Assembly: GCF_001294625.1 (NCBI RefSeq)
Contig: NZ_CP012677.1
Location: forward strand, 434,001 to 498,000
DNA from: Arthrobacter alpinus
GTDB taxonomy: Bacteria; Actinomycetota; Actinomycetes; Actinomycetales; Micrococcaceae
Direction: 5' to 3'
DNA length: 64,000 nt
A program made the position numbers and the translations under genes. Below, in pieces: positions 1 through 8,958 of the stretch. Each line of letters opens with the position of its first letter. Position 1 is the stretch's first letter. The notes beneath the pieces are model-generated. The model was not told the origin of the DNA, made no database searches, and saw nothing but the letters and a program-made list of their open reading frames with translations.

Positions 1-279
1 ACGGCCAGGTCCGAGCGCCGGCTTCAGATCCTCTCGGCCACCATTGCCCCGTTTGGGCGAGGCGAATCCGAGCTTTACGCCGTGGACTGCGACGTGGACG
101 TGCTGCACATCATCAGCGGTGAGCTGACTCTGATCATGACAGCGGAATCCTATGACTTGCAGGCAGGGGACACGCTCTCCTTTTCAGGACGCGAACCACA
201 CTCCTGGGAAAACCGCTACGGCACCCCCGTCGAGGCGCTGTGGATCCTGGTTCCTGCAGCCTCCGGTCCGGGAGGCTAG
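1..279 (+). CDS. Cupin C-terminal part of an XRE-type regulator (5' end missing)
   Basis: The frame is open from the first base, so the gene starts outside the window. The 92 visible residues have the beta-strand pattern of a small cupin: VLHIISGELTLIM, then LQAGDTLSFSGREPHSW, where Gly, Asp and the PHSW turn are typical. XRE-cupin proteins of this kind (PuuR-like) usually bind DNA through an N-terminal helix-turn-helix and sense a small metabolite with the cupin. The helix-turn-helix is not visible, so the regulator call is inference. The neighbouring permease and ureohydrolase operon would be a natural target. Confidence 0.7.
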   Translation, partial: TARSERRLQILSATIAPFGRGESELYAVDCDVDVLHIISGELTLIMTAESYDLQAGDTLSFSGREPHSWENRYGTPVEALWILVPAASGPGG

Positions 280-333
280 CGGAGCCGGGTGCGCTCGGAG
301 CCGGGCGCGCACGGAAAGTGCGCCCTCGCGGGG

Positions 334-2313
334 TTAGCCGACGTGAACCCAGGGGCGCTTGGTGAGGTCCGGCTCGGCCTCGCGCAACACTTCCCGAGTG
401 ACGGGGGCGATCTCGCCTTCGCCAAAGAACAGGAACTTGAGCAGGTTGTAGATCGGGTTCCCTTCGTTCCACCGGAAGTAAATGTGCGGGATCAGGCCCG
501 TGGCGTCGCGGACGTGCAACAGCACCGCGGCAATCGTGTTGGGCACATTGGAGCCGTGGACCTCCAGGATCTTGTAGCCGTGGCGCATCACGCCACGGAT
601 CTCCAGTGCCGTTTCAAAGTCGGAGGAATCATCGACAATGACCTCCATGAACAGCACGTCGCGGGGATCCCCCATCGCGTTGACCGCCACCGCGTGGTTG
701 AGTTTGCGGCGGTAGGCTGCGGCGTTGCGGGTCTTGGGGTCGTGGGAGATGATCCTGATGGTGCCCTCGTCCACGGATGCCACAAAGTTCATGGCGGCCT
801 CGTCCATGCGGATGTAGGTGGCCCGCAGTTCGAAGGCCCGGCGCATGCGCGAGAGCAGGCTGACCACCACGATCCCCAGGATGAAAAGCAGGGCGATCTT
901 CAGCCCGTCGGGGCGCTCGATCGAGTTCGCCACGGTGGTGTAGAGGAAGGCCAGCGACACAGCGCCAAAGCCGATGGTTTGCGCCCGCTGCTTTTTTCGC
1001 CGGGCGGAGAGCGTGACGGCGATGGCCGCCGAGGTGATGAGCACCAGTACGCCGGTGGCATACGCACCGCCCTGGGCGTCGACGTCGGCCTTGAAGACCA
1101 GTGTGATGATGACGGCGATGACGGTGAATACCAGGACCAGCGGGCGCACGGCGCCGGCCCAGGCTGGGGCCATGCCAAAGCGCGGCAAGTAACGCGGGAC
1201 CAGGTTTAGCAGACCGGCCATAGCTGAGGCTCCGGCAAACCACAGGATGGCGATGGTGCTGACGTCGTACGCGGTGCCGAAGCCTTCGCCGAGCAGTTGG
1301 TGGGCTAGATAGGCAAGGGCGCGGCCGTTGGCGGCGCCGCCTGGCTGGAATTCTGCGGCCGGGATCAAAATGGTGGTGGCCAGGGACGAGGTGATCAAGA
1401 ACGTGCTCATGATCAGCGCCGCCGTAGTCAGCAGACGCTGGGCGCCCTTGATACGACCCTCGGGATTGGCCTCGGTGTCACTGGGGCGGCCCTTGATCTG
1501 CGGCATGACGGCCACACCGGTCTCAAAACCGGACAGGCCCAGGGCCAGGCGGGGAAAGACCAGCAGCGCCACGGCCACCACCATGACTGGACTGCCGTGC
1601 TGGGTGGTCAGTGCGGTCCACCAGTCGGCCGTCAGCAGCGGACTGCCCACCACATGCACCAGCGAAACGCCGATCACCACCAGATTCAGGGTCAGGAAAA
1701 TGCCCACCAGGACCACGGCAATACCGATGGCCTCCTTGAACCCGCGCAGGAATACTGCGGCCAGCGCGGCAATCAGGACCAGGGTGATAATGACGTTCTG
1801 GCCATCAAGGAACTTCGGGGCAAACGGGTTTTCCAACACATGCGCGGTGGCATCGGCGGCAGACAAGGTGATGGTGATCATGAAGTCGGTCGCGGCGAAA
1901 CCCAGCAGGGCCAGCACGAACAGCTTCCCCCACCACTTCGGCAGGAGGCGTTCGAGCATGGCGATGGAGCCGGCGCCGTGCGGGCTTTCGCGCGCCACGC
2001 GCTTGTAGACCGGAAGGGCGCCAAAAAGTGTGACCAGGACCAGCACGATGGTGGCAAGGGGGGCCATGACCCCGGCGGCCAGGGCGGCGATGGCCGGCTG
2101 GTAGCCAAGGGTTGAGAAGTAATCCAGCCCCGTCAGGCACATGACCCGCCACCAGGAGTGGGGTTTGTCGGCTGGGGACGGTTTTCCGTGAGGGCCCTGC
2201 CGCTTGCCCGAACTTTCAGGCATCCCTTCCAGGAGCCAGTGGCGCAGTGCCTGCGTACCCTTGGGCTTGAATCGATCCCCTGGGTCCGGCGGCGCCTGGG
2301 AGAGGGATGTCAT
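334..2313 (-). CDS. APC-superfamily permease with a cytosolic C-terminal domain
   Basis: A 659-residue membrane protein. After a hydrophilic N-terminus of about 55 residues comes the first membrane segment with [14 protein letters not shown], which resembles the unwound helix 1 of APC transporters of the KimA/amino-acid type. About 12 hydrophobic segments follow to around residue 490, then a soluble domain of about 170 residues. Such proteins import amino acids or potassium; the substrate cannot be read from the sequence. It is transcribed divergently from the ureohydrolase operon and sits beside an XRE/cupin fragment, which suggests a nitrogen-compound substrate. A KimA-like potassium importer is the main alternative. 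Confidence 0.75.
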   Translation of the reverse strand: MTSLSQAPPDPGDRFKPKGTQALRHWLLEGMPESSGKRQGPHGKPSPADKPHSWWRVMCLTGLDYFSTLGYQPAIAALAAGVMAPLATIVLVLVTLFGALPVYKRVARESPHGAGSIAMLERLLPKWWGKLFVLALLGFAATDFMITITLSAADATAHVLENPFAPKFLDGQNVIITLVLIAALAAVFLRGFKEAIGIAVVLVGIFLTLNLVVIGVSLVHVVGSPLLTADWWTALTTQHGSPVMVVAVALLVFPRLALGLSGFETGVAVMPQIKGRPSDTEANPEGRIKGAQRLLTTAALIMSTFLITSSLATTILIPAAEFQPGGAANGRALAYLAHQLLGEGFGTAYDVSTIAILWFAGASAMAGLLNLVPRYLPRFGMAPAWAGAVRPLVLVFTVIAVIITLVFKADVDAQGGAYATGVLVLITSAAIAVTLSARRKKQRAQTIGFGAVSLAFLYTTVANSIERPDGLKIALLFILGIVVVSLLSRMRRAFELRATYIRMDEAAMNFVASVDEGTIRIISHDPKTRNAAAYRRKLNHAVAVNAMGDPRDVLFMEVIVDDSSDFETALEIRGVMRHGYKILEVHGSNVPNTIAAVLLHVRDATGLIPHIYFRWNEGNPIYNLLKFLFFGEGEIAPVTREVLREAEPDLTKRPWVHVG

Positions 2314-2499
2314 GCGAGGGTCCTTTCTAGCAAGGATGCACGGCCGATCGGCCGCAGTACCTCACAAAATGCGCTGTTGCTGCTCAGTGAGACTAACACC
2401 GCCGCCGAGCCGCGGCCCCGGTTTTGACGAAATCTATACGGAGGCGCGGTGAGTGAGCTTATCCGGGTTCCCTGTATTTTATCTAAGGAAAACTTTTGG

Positions 2500-2528
2500 T
2501 TCACATTAGACAACTTCAGTTGTACGAT
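2500..2528 (+). promoter_or_regulatory. Promoter with embedded palindromic operator for the ureohydrolase operon
   Basis: TTCACA at 2500-2505 and TACGAT at 2523-2528 are 17 bases apart and fit -35 and -10 boxes. Between them is ACAACT-TC-AGTTGT (2510-2523), an inverted repeat with perfect 6-base arms. A repressor bound there would block RNA polymerase. The start codon lies about 50 bases downstream. This is a prediction from spacing and symmetry only. Confidence 0.45.
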
Positions 2529-2576
2529 GGTGAACGAACGTGTGACGCAGGTCAACTCTTAAAAACGAGGACATCC

Positions 2577-3656
2577 ATGAAAGAGCTCCGTATCGAGGCC
2601 AACGGCAACCTTGGCCCGATCGATTCCTCCCGCATCCCGCGCTACGCAGGTGCGGCCACCTACGCACGCCTCCCACGCCTGGACCAGGTCGCCGCGGCCG
2701 ATGTCGCCGTCGTTGGAGTCCCCTTCGACAGTGGCGTCTCTTTCCGCCCCGGGGCCCGCTTTGGCGCCAATCATGTGCGTGAGGCATCCCGCCTGCTGCG
2801 CCCCTACAACCCCGCCTGGGACGTCTCACCGTTTGAAAACTGCCAGGTGGCCGACGCCGGCGACATGGCCGTAAACCCGTTCAACATCAACGAGGCCATC
2901 GAGACCATCCAGCGAAACGCACTGGACCTGACCGCCGGCGGTGCCAAGCTGCTGACCATCGGTGGCGACCACACCATCTCCTTGCCGCTACTGCGAGCCG
3001 CGGCCGAACGCGCTGGCGGACCCATCGCCATGCTGCACTTTGACGCCCACCTAGACACCTGGGACAGCTACTTTGGCGCCGAATACACCCACGGAACACC
3101 CTTCCGCCGCGCAGTGGAGGAGGGCATCCTGGACACCGAGGCCATCTCCCATGTGGGAACCCGTGGCCCGCTGTACGGTAAGAAGGACCTGGACGACGAC
3201 CACCGCTTCGGCTTCGGTATCGTCACCGCCGCCGACGTTTACTACCAGGGCGTGCTGGAAACCGTCGCGAAAATCCGCGACCGGATCGGCAGTCGACCGC
3301 TCTACATCTCCGTCGACATCGACGTCCTGGACCCGGCGCACGCCCCCGGTACCGGCACTCCCGAGGCCGGCGGCCTCACCAGCCGCGAACTCATCGAGAT
3401 CATCCGCGGCTTCCGCGGCATGAACCTGGTGGGTGCGGACATCGTGGAGGTGGCTCCGGCTTACGACCACGCCGAAATCACAGGTGTGGCAGCCAGCCAT
3501 GTCGGCTTTGAATTGGTCACGCTCATGGCTGACAACTTTCGTGAGGGGGACCGTTTCGGGACCCCCACCGGCTACGCGGCCCAGGCGCTGGACGCCGAAG
3601 AACGACGTCGGCCCGCCGGATTTGCGCCGACCGCCACCGAAGGAGCAGCCAAATGA
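2577..3656 (+). CDS. Agmatinase/guanidinobutyrase-family ureohydrolase
   Basis: This 359-residue protein is a binuclear manganese ureohydrolase, which removes urea from a guanidino compound. The metal ligands are all visible: GGDH (129-132), DAHLD (156-160) and [12 protein letters not shown] (about 247-258). The ATG at 2577 is chosen over a TTG at 2496 because ACGAGG lies just upstream and the family N-terminus fits. The next gene overlaps by ATGA, so the two are co-translated. The ThDP decarboxylase partner points to 4-guanidinobutyrate rather than agmatine (the arginine-transaminase route known in Pseudomonas), but the family motifs alone do not separate these substrates. Confidence 0.9.
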   Translation: MKELRIEANGNLGPIDSSRIPRYAGAATYARLPRLDQVAAADVAVVGVPFDSGVSFRPGARFGANHVREASRLLRPYNPAWDVSPFENCQVADAGDMAVNPFNINEAIETIQRNALDLTAGGAKLLTIGGDHTISLPLLRAAAERAGGPIAMLHFDAHLDTWDSYFGAEYTHGTPFRRAVEEGILDTEAISHVGTRGPLYGKKDLDDDHRFGFGIVTAADVYYQGVLETVAKIRDRIGSRPLYISVDIDVLDPAHAPGTGTPEAGGLTSRELIEIIRGFRGMNLVGADIVEVAPAYDHAEITGVAASHVGFELVTLMADNFREGDRFGTPTGYAAQALDAEERRRPAGFAPTATEGAAK

Positions 3657-5335
3657 CGGACGTCCAGATCCTGGTCGAGGCCCAGCCCCAGCGCAATGGC
3701 GGGGACCTTGTTGTGGAGACGTTGGCTGCCCTGGGCGCGAAGACGGCATTCGGCATCCCCGGACAGCACGCCCTGGGGCTCTTTGACGCCCTGGGCCGCT
3801 CGCCCTTGCACTTTGTCTCCTCCCGCGTGGAAAATAACTCCGCTTTTGCGGCCGACGGTTACTCCCGTGCCACCGGCGAGGTGGGTGTGCTGTTCTTGTC
3901 CACCGGACCAGGCGCCCTGACGGCGCTGGCCGGGTTGCAGGAGGCTTACGCCACGTGTGTTCCCATGATTGTGGTGGCCAGCCAGATCCCGTTGGAAGGC
4001 CTGGGTGCCCGGCGCAAGGGCATGCTGCACCAGCTCGATGACCAGAAGGCGTCAGCGGCCAACGTGACCAAGAGCCAGCGGCTGATCCAGCACGCCTCCG
4101 GCATCCCGTCCGCCATCCAGGATGCCTGGACGGAGGCGGTGTCCTCCCCGCAGGGCCCGGTCTGGATCGAGGTGCCGCAGAACGTGCTGCTCGATCCCAT
4201 CTTTGTGCCCGCGGTCGAGGACGCACTGGCGGACCCTTTCGACAACCCGCCGCGCGTCGAACTGGTCCGGGAGGCCGTGAAGTGGCTGTCCGCCGCCGAG
4301 CGCCCGGCCATTGTGGCCGGTGGCGGCGTGCGCCGCGGGAACGCCCACCAGCAGTTGCTCTCGATCGCGGAGAAGCTCAACGCCCCGGTGGTGTGCACTC
4401 CCGGCGGCAATGGTGCGTTCCCGTGGAACCATGAGCTGTCGCTGCAGTCGTGGGTGGAGGACAAGCACGTCACCGAGGTTCTCGAAGATGCCGACGTCCT
4501 AGTGGTCATCGGGTCTTCCTTAGGTGAGGTCTCCAGCAACTACTTCACCATGGAGCCGCGCGGACGCATTATCCAGATCGACGCCGAACCCCGCGTTCTG
4601 GAATCCAACCGCCCGGCCCTGGGTATCCGTGCCGACGCCGGCCAGGCGCTTAGTGCCCTTGACGCCGCACTGACGGAACCTCACGGGGACAAGGCCCAAT
4701 GGCACGGAACCACCCCGCAGGCCGTCGTCGCCGAAACGCTCGCCAAGGTGCAGGCGCGCTTGGACGGGCAGGATCTGGCGCTGGAGCGCAAGTTCATGGC
4801 CGACATCCGTGAGGCAGTTCCGGCGGACATGCAGACCTTCTGGGACATGACCATCTCCGCCTACTGGGGCTGGAGCTGCTGGGATGCCAGGGACGGCGAG
4901 TTCCACTCCGCCCAGGGCGCCGGCGGACTCGGCTACGGCTTCCCGGCCGCCATTGGCGGGGCGCTCGGCTTGCAGAGCCAGGGCAAGCCCGCACGCGTCC
5001 TGGCGGTTGCAGGCGATGGCTCCTCCATGTACTCCATCTCGGAGCTGGCCACCGCCAAGCAGCATAACGCCCCGGTCACCTGGCTCATCGTGGACGACGG
5101 CGGCTACGGCATCCTGCGCGAGTACATGATCGACACCTTCGGCAAGGCCACCCACACGGAGCTGGCCCGGCCCGACTTCGTGAAGCTGGCCGAGGCGTTC
5201 GGTGTTCCCGCCCGACGCGTGGCGCCCGAGGATGTCGGGGACGCGTTGAAGGCGGGTTTCGCCGCTGACGGGCCCAACGTCGTCGTGGTTGATGTCTTGT
5301 TGAAGATGTTTGGGCCCACTCACCTGGACATCTAG
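3653..5335 (+). CDS. ThDP-dependent decarboxylase (benzoylformate/2-ketoarginine decarboxylase-like)
   Basis: A 560-residue protein with the three-domain layout of thiamine-diphosphate decarboxylases. The Glu that activates the cofactor is E60 in [14 protein letters not shown]. The cofactor/Mg motif begins at GDGS (D455) but ends in VDDGG (D481-D482), where the family normally has a pair of Asn. It overlaps the ureohydrolase by four bases. In Pseudomonas a ThDP decarboxylase (AruI) and a guanidinobutyrase act in the same arginine pathway, so a 2-ketoarginine decarboxylase role is a reasonable inference. A benzoylformate decarboxylase or another 2-oxoacid decarboxylase cannot be excluded. Confidence 0.8.
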   Translation: MTDVQILVEAQPQRNGGDLVVETLAALGAKTAFGIPGQHALGLFDALGRSPLHFVSSRVENNSAFAADGYSRATGEVGVLFLSTGPGALTALAGLQEAYATCVPMIVVASQIPLEGLGARRKGMLHQLDDQKASAANVTKSQRLIQHASGIPSAIQDAWTEAVSSPQGPVWIEVPQNVLLDPIFVPAVEDALADPFDNPPRVELVREAVKWLSAAERPAIVAGGGVRRGNAHQQLLSIAEKLNAPVVCTPGGNGAFPWNHELSLQSWVEDKHVTEVLEDADVLVVIGSSLGEVSSNYFTMEPRGRIIQIDAEPRVLESNRPALGIRADAGQALSALDAALTEPHGDKAQWHGTTPQAVVAETLAKVQARLDGQDLALERKFMADIREAVPADMQTFWDMTISAYWGWSCWDARDGEFHSAQGAGGLGYGFPAAIGGALGLQSQGKPARVLAVAGDGSSMYSISELATAKQHNAPVTWLIVDDGGYGILREYMIDTFGKATHTELARPDFVKLAEAFGVPARRVAPEDVGDALKAGFAADGPNVVVVDVLLKMFGPTHLDI

Positions 5336-5349
5336 GGCCGCCCCTCCCT

Positions 5350-5406
5350 CGAACGTACAGTAGTTGTTGATGTTGGCGAACAACATCAACAACTACTGTA
5401 CGTTCG
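5350..5406. terminator. Perfect 26-bp hairpin after the ThDP gene
   Basis: Bases 5350-5375 and 5381-5406 are exact reverse complements around the loop GCGAA. The hairpin starts 14 bases after the stop codon of the decarboxylase. It has no T run on either side. It most likely stops transcription without a U tail or protects the mRNA 3' end. It is unusually long and perfect for a terminator, so a mobile-repeat origin is also possible. Confidence 0.55.
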
Positions 5407-5407
5407 G

Positions 5408-5949
5408 CATTCAGGTGGTGGATCGCCGCTGGTTCAACGCGGATCCTTCCGCTTTGACGATCCCGCTGGTGAAGTGGGTGTTGAAACCCTCCTGGTCGGT
5501 GCCGGAAACCGCGTATACCAAATCCCGCTGACGTATCGTGGAGCGCCGCTGGAGGGTGCGCAGGCATTCCTGGTGGGCACCATGAAGCATTCAGTGCTCG
5601 GGGACCGGTGGGTGTACGACGCCACAGCCGACCCCGTCTATGTTGGCGAGCTTGCCGCGGCGTTGCTGGCCGGCAAGCCGCAGGCAGTGAAAACCCGTGA
5701 AACTGATGGCAAGATTGAAACGTTGCCGGACACCGCGGAGCTTTTCAGTACCGGAACTTCGGGAACGCAGATCCCCACGCCGGAGATTGCCGCTCCCACC
5801 ACGGCGCACGGGATCGTCAACATTCCGGTGGGTGCGCTGACGCTGAGCGTTGTCCGCGAACTGGATCTGGCTGGCGTCGTGCCTGCAAAAAAGGCACTCG
5901 GCGTGACGTGGGCGGGCAGGAAACCCCTGTTCTGGCTGCTACTTTTTAG
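5408..5949 (+). pseudogene. Truncated, frameshifted maltokinase-N-cap-like (CG0192-related) gene
   Basis: The reading frame from about 5440 gives FRFDDPAGEVGVETLL, PLTYRGAPLEGA and HSVLGDRWVYDA, which I recognise from actinobacterial proteins annotated as maltokinase N-terminal cap-like/CG0192-related. The usual first 35-40 residues are absent: the similarity begins right after the 26-bp hairpin and no start codon is available. Near the 3' end the frame slips: one G is missing around 5914-5916, and restoring it gives TWAGQETPVLAATF and a stop at 5947-5949, which matches the normal end. Both lesions point to a dead gene remnant. Confidence 0.75.
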
Positions 5950-6127
5950 GTCGCTTGTCGGCGTTGCGGTGACGGAGCCACAGGGTAACGCCGAGGACGA
6001 CGGCGGTCACGAGGACCGCGAGCAGGATCCACGCTGATGCGGGGGTGGTGCAGATTCCAATCATCGGGACGCATGCCATGGTGCCGCTGGCCGTCCATTT
6101 CCAGTGGACCTCCACCACGTGATACAA
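5939..6127 (-). CDS. Small hypothetical single-pass membrane protein
   Basis: A 62-residue frame with TTG start. Residues about 32-52 (SAWILLAVLVTAVVLGVTLW) form one membrane segment, followed by a basic tail RHRNADKRPKK, the pattern expected of a small membrane protein with the tail inside. No strong ribosome site precedes it. It runs tail-to-tail into the pseudogene and is divergent from the next gene. No family is recognised; it could be spurious. Confidence 0.4.
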   Translation of the reverse strand: MYHVVEVHWKWTASGTMACVPMIGICTTPASAWILLAVLVTAVVLGVTLWLRHRNADKRPKK

Positions 6128-6146
6128 GGAACGTTAGGATTCGGTC

Positions 6147-6455
6147 ATGACAGAGACATCCGTCCGCCGCGTCATCCGCCTGTTTCCTGACTACGGCCAT
6201 CGGTGGCCACTATGGGAGGACAGTACGGCCGGGCGAGTGACGAAATACACAATGGAGCCCGCGGACTTTGGGCTGTCAGAGAGTCTCACGCTCCGGCTTC
6301 GCACGTGGTATGACGCCTGGGATGCCGAGAATTTGTACGACGGCGGTTGGAGTTCGCCTGAAAATGAAACTGCGTGGAACGTGGAGGGTGCCAGTATCGC
6401 CGAGCAACTTTGCGAAGAAGTCAAAGCCTTCGCTGACGTGGAATACACCGAATAG
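6147..6455 (+). CDS. Hypothetical protein, 102 aa
   Basis: A soluble acidic protein rich in Trp and Glu, with no membrane segment or signal peptide. Codon choice is coding-like and the ATG is preceded by TTAGGA at a workable distance. The pattern WPLWEDSTAG near the N-terminus and LRTWYDAWDAENL in the middle look like conserved family blocks, but I do not recognise the family. It stands alone, between a divergent small gene and a monooxygenase-like gene. Confidence 0.6.
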   Translation: MTETSVRRVIRLFPDYGHRWPLWEDSTAGRVTKYTMEPADFGLSESLTLRLRTWYDAWDAENLYDGGWSSPENETAWNVEGASIAEQLCEEVKAFADVEYTE

Positions 6456-6651
6456 AATCAGCGCCCGCTGAAGGATTCCCACCACGGGACGGATGCATGG
6501 GCCCACTAATCCACACCCCAGCCGGGCGACATTTTAGCCGGTCTCTGGCGACCAGCCGGGCCCGTCCTGCGCGGAGCGCAGCTCGCTTGCGATCGAAATT
6601 CTGGACGAACGGATCTTCGCCGAAGTGTTCCCCTGTGGCACAATCCTGCTT

Positions 6652-6930
6652 GTGAAGAACATCAATTTGACTGGACAGCTGATATGCCAAAGTGACGAAG
6701 AGATGGCTGTCGTTACAGAGTTGTTGCCTCGGCATATTGAATTGGCGCGTGCTGAACTTGGGTGCATTTCTTTCGAGGTGAACCAGACAAGTGACCCACG
6801 AGTATGGAACGTCTCCGAGTCTTTCCAAGATGCCGGCTCCTTTGAGCTTCACCAAGTGCGCGTCAAAGTTAGCGACTGGGGGTATGTGACGGCGGGCATC
6901 AAGCGAAACTATTCCGTGTCCGGCCTATAG
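6652..6930 (+). CDS. Antibiotic-biosynthesis-monooxygenase (ABM) fold protein
   Basis: About 92 residues with the ABM pattern: LTGQLICQSDEEM, then LLPRHIELARAELGCISFEV and VWNVSESFQDAGSFELHQ. This is the dimeric ferredoxin-like fold of quinol monooxygenases and related heme- or quinone-acting enzymes. GTG at 6652 is taken as the start because the family begins just before the first strand; the frame is open further upstream (GTG at 6625). No pathway partner is adjacent, so the substrate is unknown. Confidence 0.65.
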   Translation: MKNINLTGQLICQSDEEMAVVTELLPRHIELARAELGCISFEVNQTSDPRVWNVSESFQDAGSFELHQVRVKVSDWGYVTAGIKRNYSVSGL

Positions 6931-6967
6931 ATCCGGGGTTCACGCTTGAGTCAAGGAGTTGGTGACT

Positions 6968-7216
6968 GTGAAAGAGCTTCCGAACATTCCCCCGTGGGGG
7001 ATCGTCCTGTGTGTTTGTGTGGCCGTAGCGTCAACTACCTTTTTAGCCATCGGGCTTTTCCACGCGCTAGCGGGTGCCGGGACGACGCAAGTCCTCTTTG
7101 ACGCCTTAATTGCCGGTGCTCTGGCGCTCGGTGCCTGGTCCGTCCCAGTCAGGGGAAACCCTGCGCTTTCGAGGCATTCGGAAGGCCCGCCCAACCGTCG
7201 GAGCCCTCTTGACTAG
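6968..7216 (+). CDS. Small two-helix membrane protein
   Basis: About 82 residues. Two hydrophobic stretches, IVLCVCVAVASTTFLAIGLF and FDALIAGALALGAW, suggest two membrane helices and a hydrophilic tail. AAGGAG at 6953-6958 sits nine bases before GTG 6968, which decides the start over GTG 6962 and TTG 6959. No family is recognised and no neighbour gives a function. Confidence 0.55.
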   Translation: MKELPNIPPWGIVLCVCVAVASTTFLAIGLFHALAGAGTTQVLFDALIAGALALGAWSVPVRGNPALSRHSEGPPNRRSPLD

Positions 7217-7320
7217 TGGTGACATGAGCCACCAAGTGCTAAGTCACTCCAAAGTGTCCCGGCTCGCAGGTGCTGTGCAGGTGACGTCCGAAAAATGACA
7301 GCGTTGCCCTCAACCCATTC

Positions 7321-7368
7321 TTGAACATGTTCAAAAAGCGTGCTTTACTCATAGTTGAACGTGTTCAA
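7321..7368 (+). promoter_or_regulatory. Twin palindromic operators before the tetR-type gene
   Basis: TTGAACATGTTCAA (7321-7334) and TTGAACGTGTTCAA (7355-7368) are two near-identical palindromes whose centres are 34 bp apart. They flank a weak promoter: TTGAAC at 7321-7326 and TTTACT at 7344-7349, 17 bases apart. The natural reading is two binding sites for the downstream TetR-family protein, controlling itself and its operon. Confidence 0.7.
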
Positions 7369-7384
7369 ACGAGTGGAGTTGGCG

Positions 7385-8035
7385 ATGGACAACAAGAGCA
7401 TGCAAACCAAGGACCTGGTGCTGCAAACGGCATTGGGGATGTTCCGCAGCAAGGGCTTCACGAAGACCACCATGCGGGGCATCGCCGCAGAAGCCGGCGT
7501 CTCGCTGGGTAGCGCCTACTACTACTTCGCCTCCAAGGACGAGCTTGTTCTGGAACTGTACAGGGAGTCGGTGGGGGAGCAGCGTGCCGCGGCCTCCGCG
7601 GCAATGGCCGACACCACGGGCCTGGCCGTGCGCCTGAAGGCCGCGCTGCATGCAGGGGTCGACGCGCTCACCCCGTACCACCACTTTGGCGGGGCCTTCA
7701 TCTCCAGTGCACTGCCCCCGCAATCTGCCGTCAATCCCTTCGGGGAGGCCTCGGGTAAGGCCCGTGAAGACGCCATCGCCATCTTCGCCGAGGTCATCGA
7801 AGGCACCAAGGTCCCCGTGTTTCTCCGGGCACAGTTGCCGGAACTGCTGTGGCTGGGATACATGGGCGTGGTGCTGTTCTGGGTCTACGACCGCTCCGAG
7901 GACCAGCGCCGCACCCGCACCCTGATCGACGGCGCGTCACCGCTCATTGCAAAACTGCTCTCGTTCTCCCGGCTGCCGGTGGTGCGGCCCCTGGTCGAGG
8001 AAGCGCTGGCGCTCAAGGTACGGCTCCGGCCATGA
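7385..8035 (+). CDS. TetR-family transcriptional regulator
   Basis: A 216-residue protein. Residues about 8-52 form the TetR helix-turn-helix (FTKTTMRGIAAEAGVSLGSA, then YYYFASKDEL). The C-terminal helical ligand domain is divergent, as usual. ATG at 7385 is preferred over a GTG ten codons upstream, because GGAG lies at 7374-7377 and because the upstream start falls in the second operator. The stop overlaps the start of the next gene (ATGA), so regulator, epimerase and membrane protein form one operon, probably autorepressed through the twin palindromes. Confidence 0.88.
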   Translation: MDNKSMQTKDLVLQTALGMFRSKGFTKTTMRGIAAEAGVSLGSAYYYFASKDELVLELYRESVGEQRAAASAAMADTTGLAVRLKAALHAGVDALTPYHHFGGAFISSALPPQSAVNPFGEASGKAREDAIAIFAEVIEGTKVPVFLRAQLPELLWLGYMGVVLFWVYDRSEDQRRTRTLIDGASPLIAKLLSFSRLPVVRPLVEEALALKVRLRP

Positions 8036-8958
8036 GCACCATGGTGATTGCAGGTGCCTCCGGCTTCATTGGCAGCTACTTCCGCCGCGAACTGACCGAC
8101 GCCGGATGGACAGTGCTCACCATCGGCCGCAGCGGTGATGCCACCTGGGGAGACGCGGCCGCCATGACCGCCGTCTTGGAGGGTGCCGACCTGCTCGTGA
8201 ACCTGGCCGGCAAGTCGGTCTCATGCCGGTACACCCCGGCTAATAGGGCCGAAATCTTCCGATCGCGGGTGGAGACCACGGCCGAGCTGGGCCGTGCCAT
8301 CGCCGCGTGCCAAGTGCCGCCGCGCGACTGGTTTAACGCGAGCACCGGCACCATCTACCGCGATGCCCGGGACAGGGCGCAAACGGAGCGCGACGGCGAA
8401 CTTGGCACCGGCTTTTCGGTCGAGGTGGCGCGGCGCTGGGAAGCAGCCCTGGCTGCAGCAGTGACGCCGGAGACGCGGAAGATCCCCTTGCGGATCACCA
8501 TCGTGATGGGTCCCGGTGGCGGCGTTATGCGCCCCTTCGTCACTCTGGTGCGGCTGGGACTGGGCGGGCGCATGGGCGCCGGCACACAAAAATACAGCTG
8601 GATCCACGTGACGGACCTGCTGCGGGCGGTGCTTTTCATTCACGAGCAGCCAGGGATTGCAGGACCCGTCAACATCGCTTCTCCCAAGCCGGTGACGAAC
8701 GCCGAGCTCATGGCCGAGGTCCGCCGCGCCGTGCGCATGCCTTTCGGCGTGCCAACGCCTGCCTGGTTGCTTGGCATGGGCGCCGTGCTGATCTGCACCG
8801 AGACCGAGCTGGTCCTCAAAAGCCGCTGGGTGCTGCCTCAAAAACTCACCGACGCCGAATTCACCTGGCGTTTCCCCTCGCTGCGCGGCGCCCTGGCTGA
8901 CATCGTTGCTGGAGTTCCGGTGGTCGCCCCTGTCCGGACCCCTAGGGCCCAATCGTGA
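8032..8958 (+). CDS. TIGR01777-type NAD(P)-dependent epimerase/SDR39U1-like
   Basis: A 308-residue extended SDR. The N-terminus has the nucleotide-binding GASGFIG, followed by LVNLAGKSV, which is typical of the TIGR01777 epimerase family. The catalytic region STGTIYRDA shows a Tyr but a degenerate SDR triad, as is usual in this group. The C-terminal half (NIASPKPVTNAELM) is the family's substrate domain. Its physiological substrate is unknown. It is translationally coupled to the TetR gene upstream and to the membrane protein downstream. Confidence 0.8.
   Translation: MSTMVIAGASGFIGSYFRRELTDAGWTVLTIGRSGDATWGDAAAMTAVLEGADLLVNLAGKSVSCRYTPANRAEIFRSRVETTAELGRAIAACQVPPRDWFNASTGTIYRDARDRAQTERDGELGTGFSVEVARRWEAALAAAVTPETRKIPLRITIVMGPGGGVMRPFVTLVRLGLGGRMGAGTQKYSWIHVTDLLRAVLFIHEQPGIAGPVNIASPKPVTNAELMAEVRRAVRMPFGVPTPAWLLGMGAVLICTETELVLKSRWVLPQKLTDAEFTWRFPSLRGALADIVAGVPVVAPVRTPRAQS

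Noticed and set aside
3051..4226. Long minus-strand ORF (391 codons) across the ureohydrolase and ThDP genes
   Set aside because: It is antisense to two recognised enzymes and is Arg/Pro-rich, as expected for a high-GC shadow.
6534..6767. Minus-strand 77-codon ORF over the ABM-fold gene
   Set aside because: It overlaps a recognised family on the + strand, which explains the open frame.
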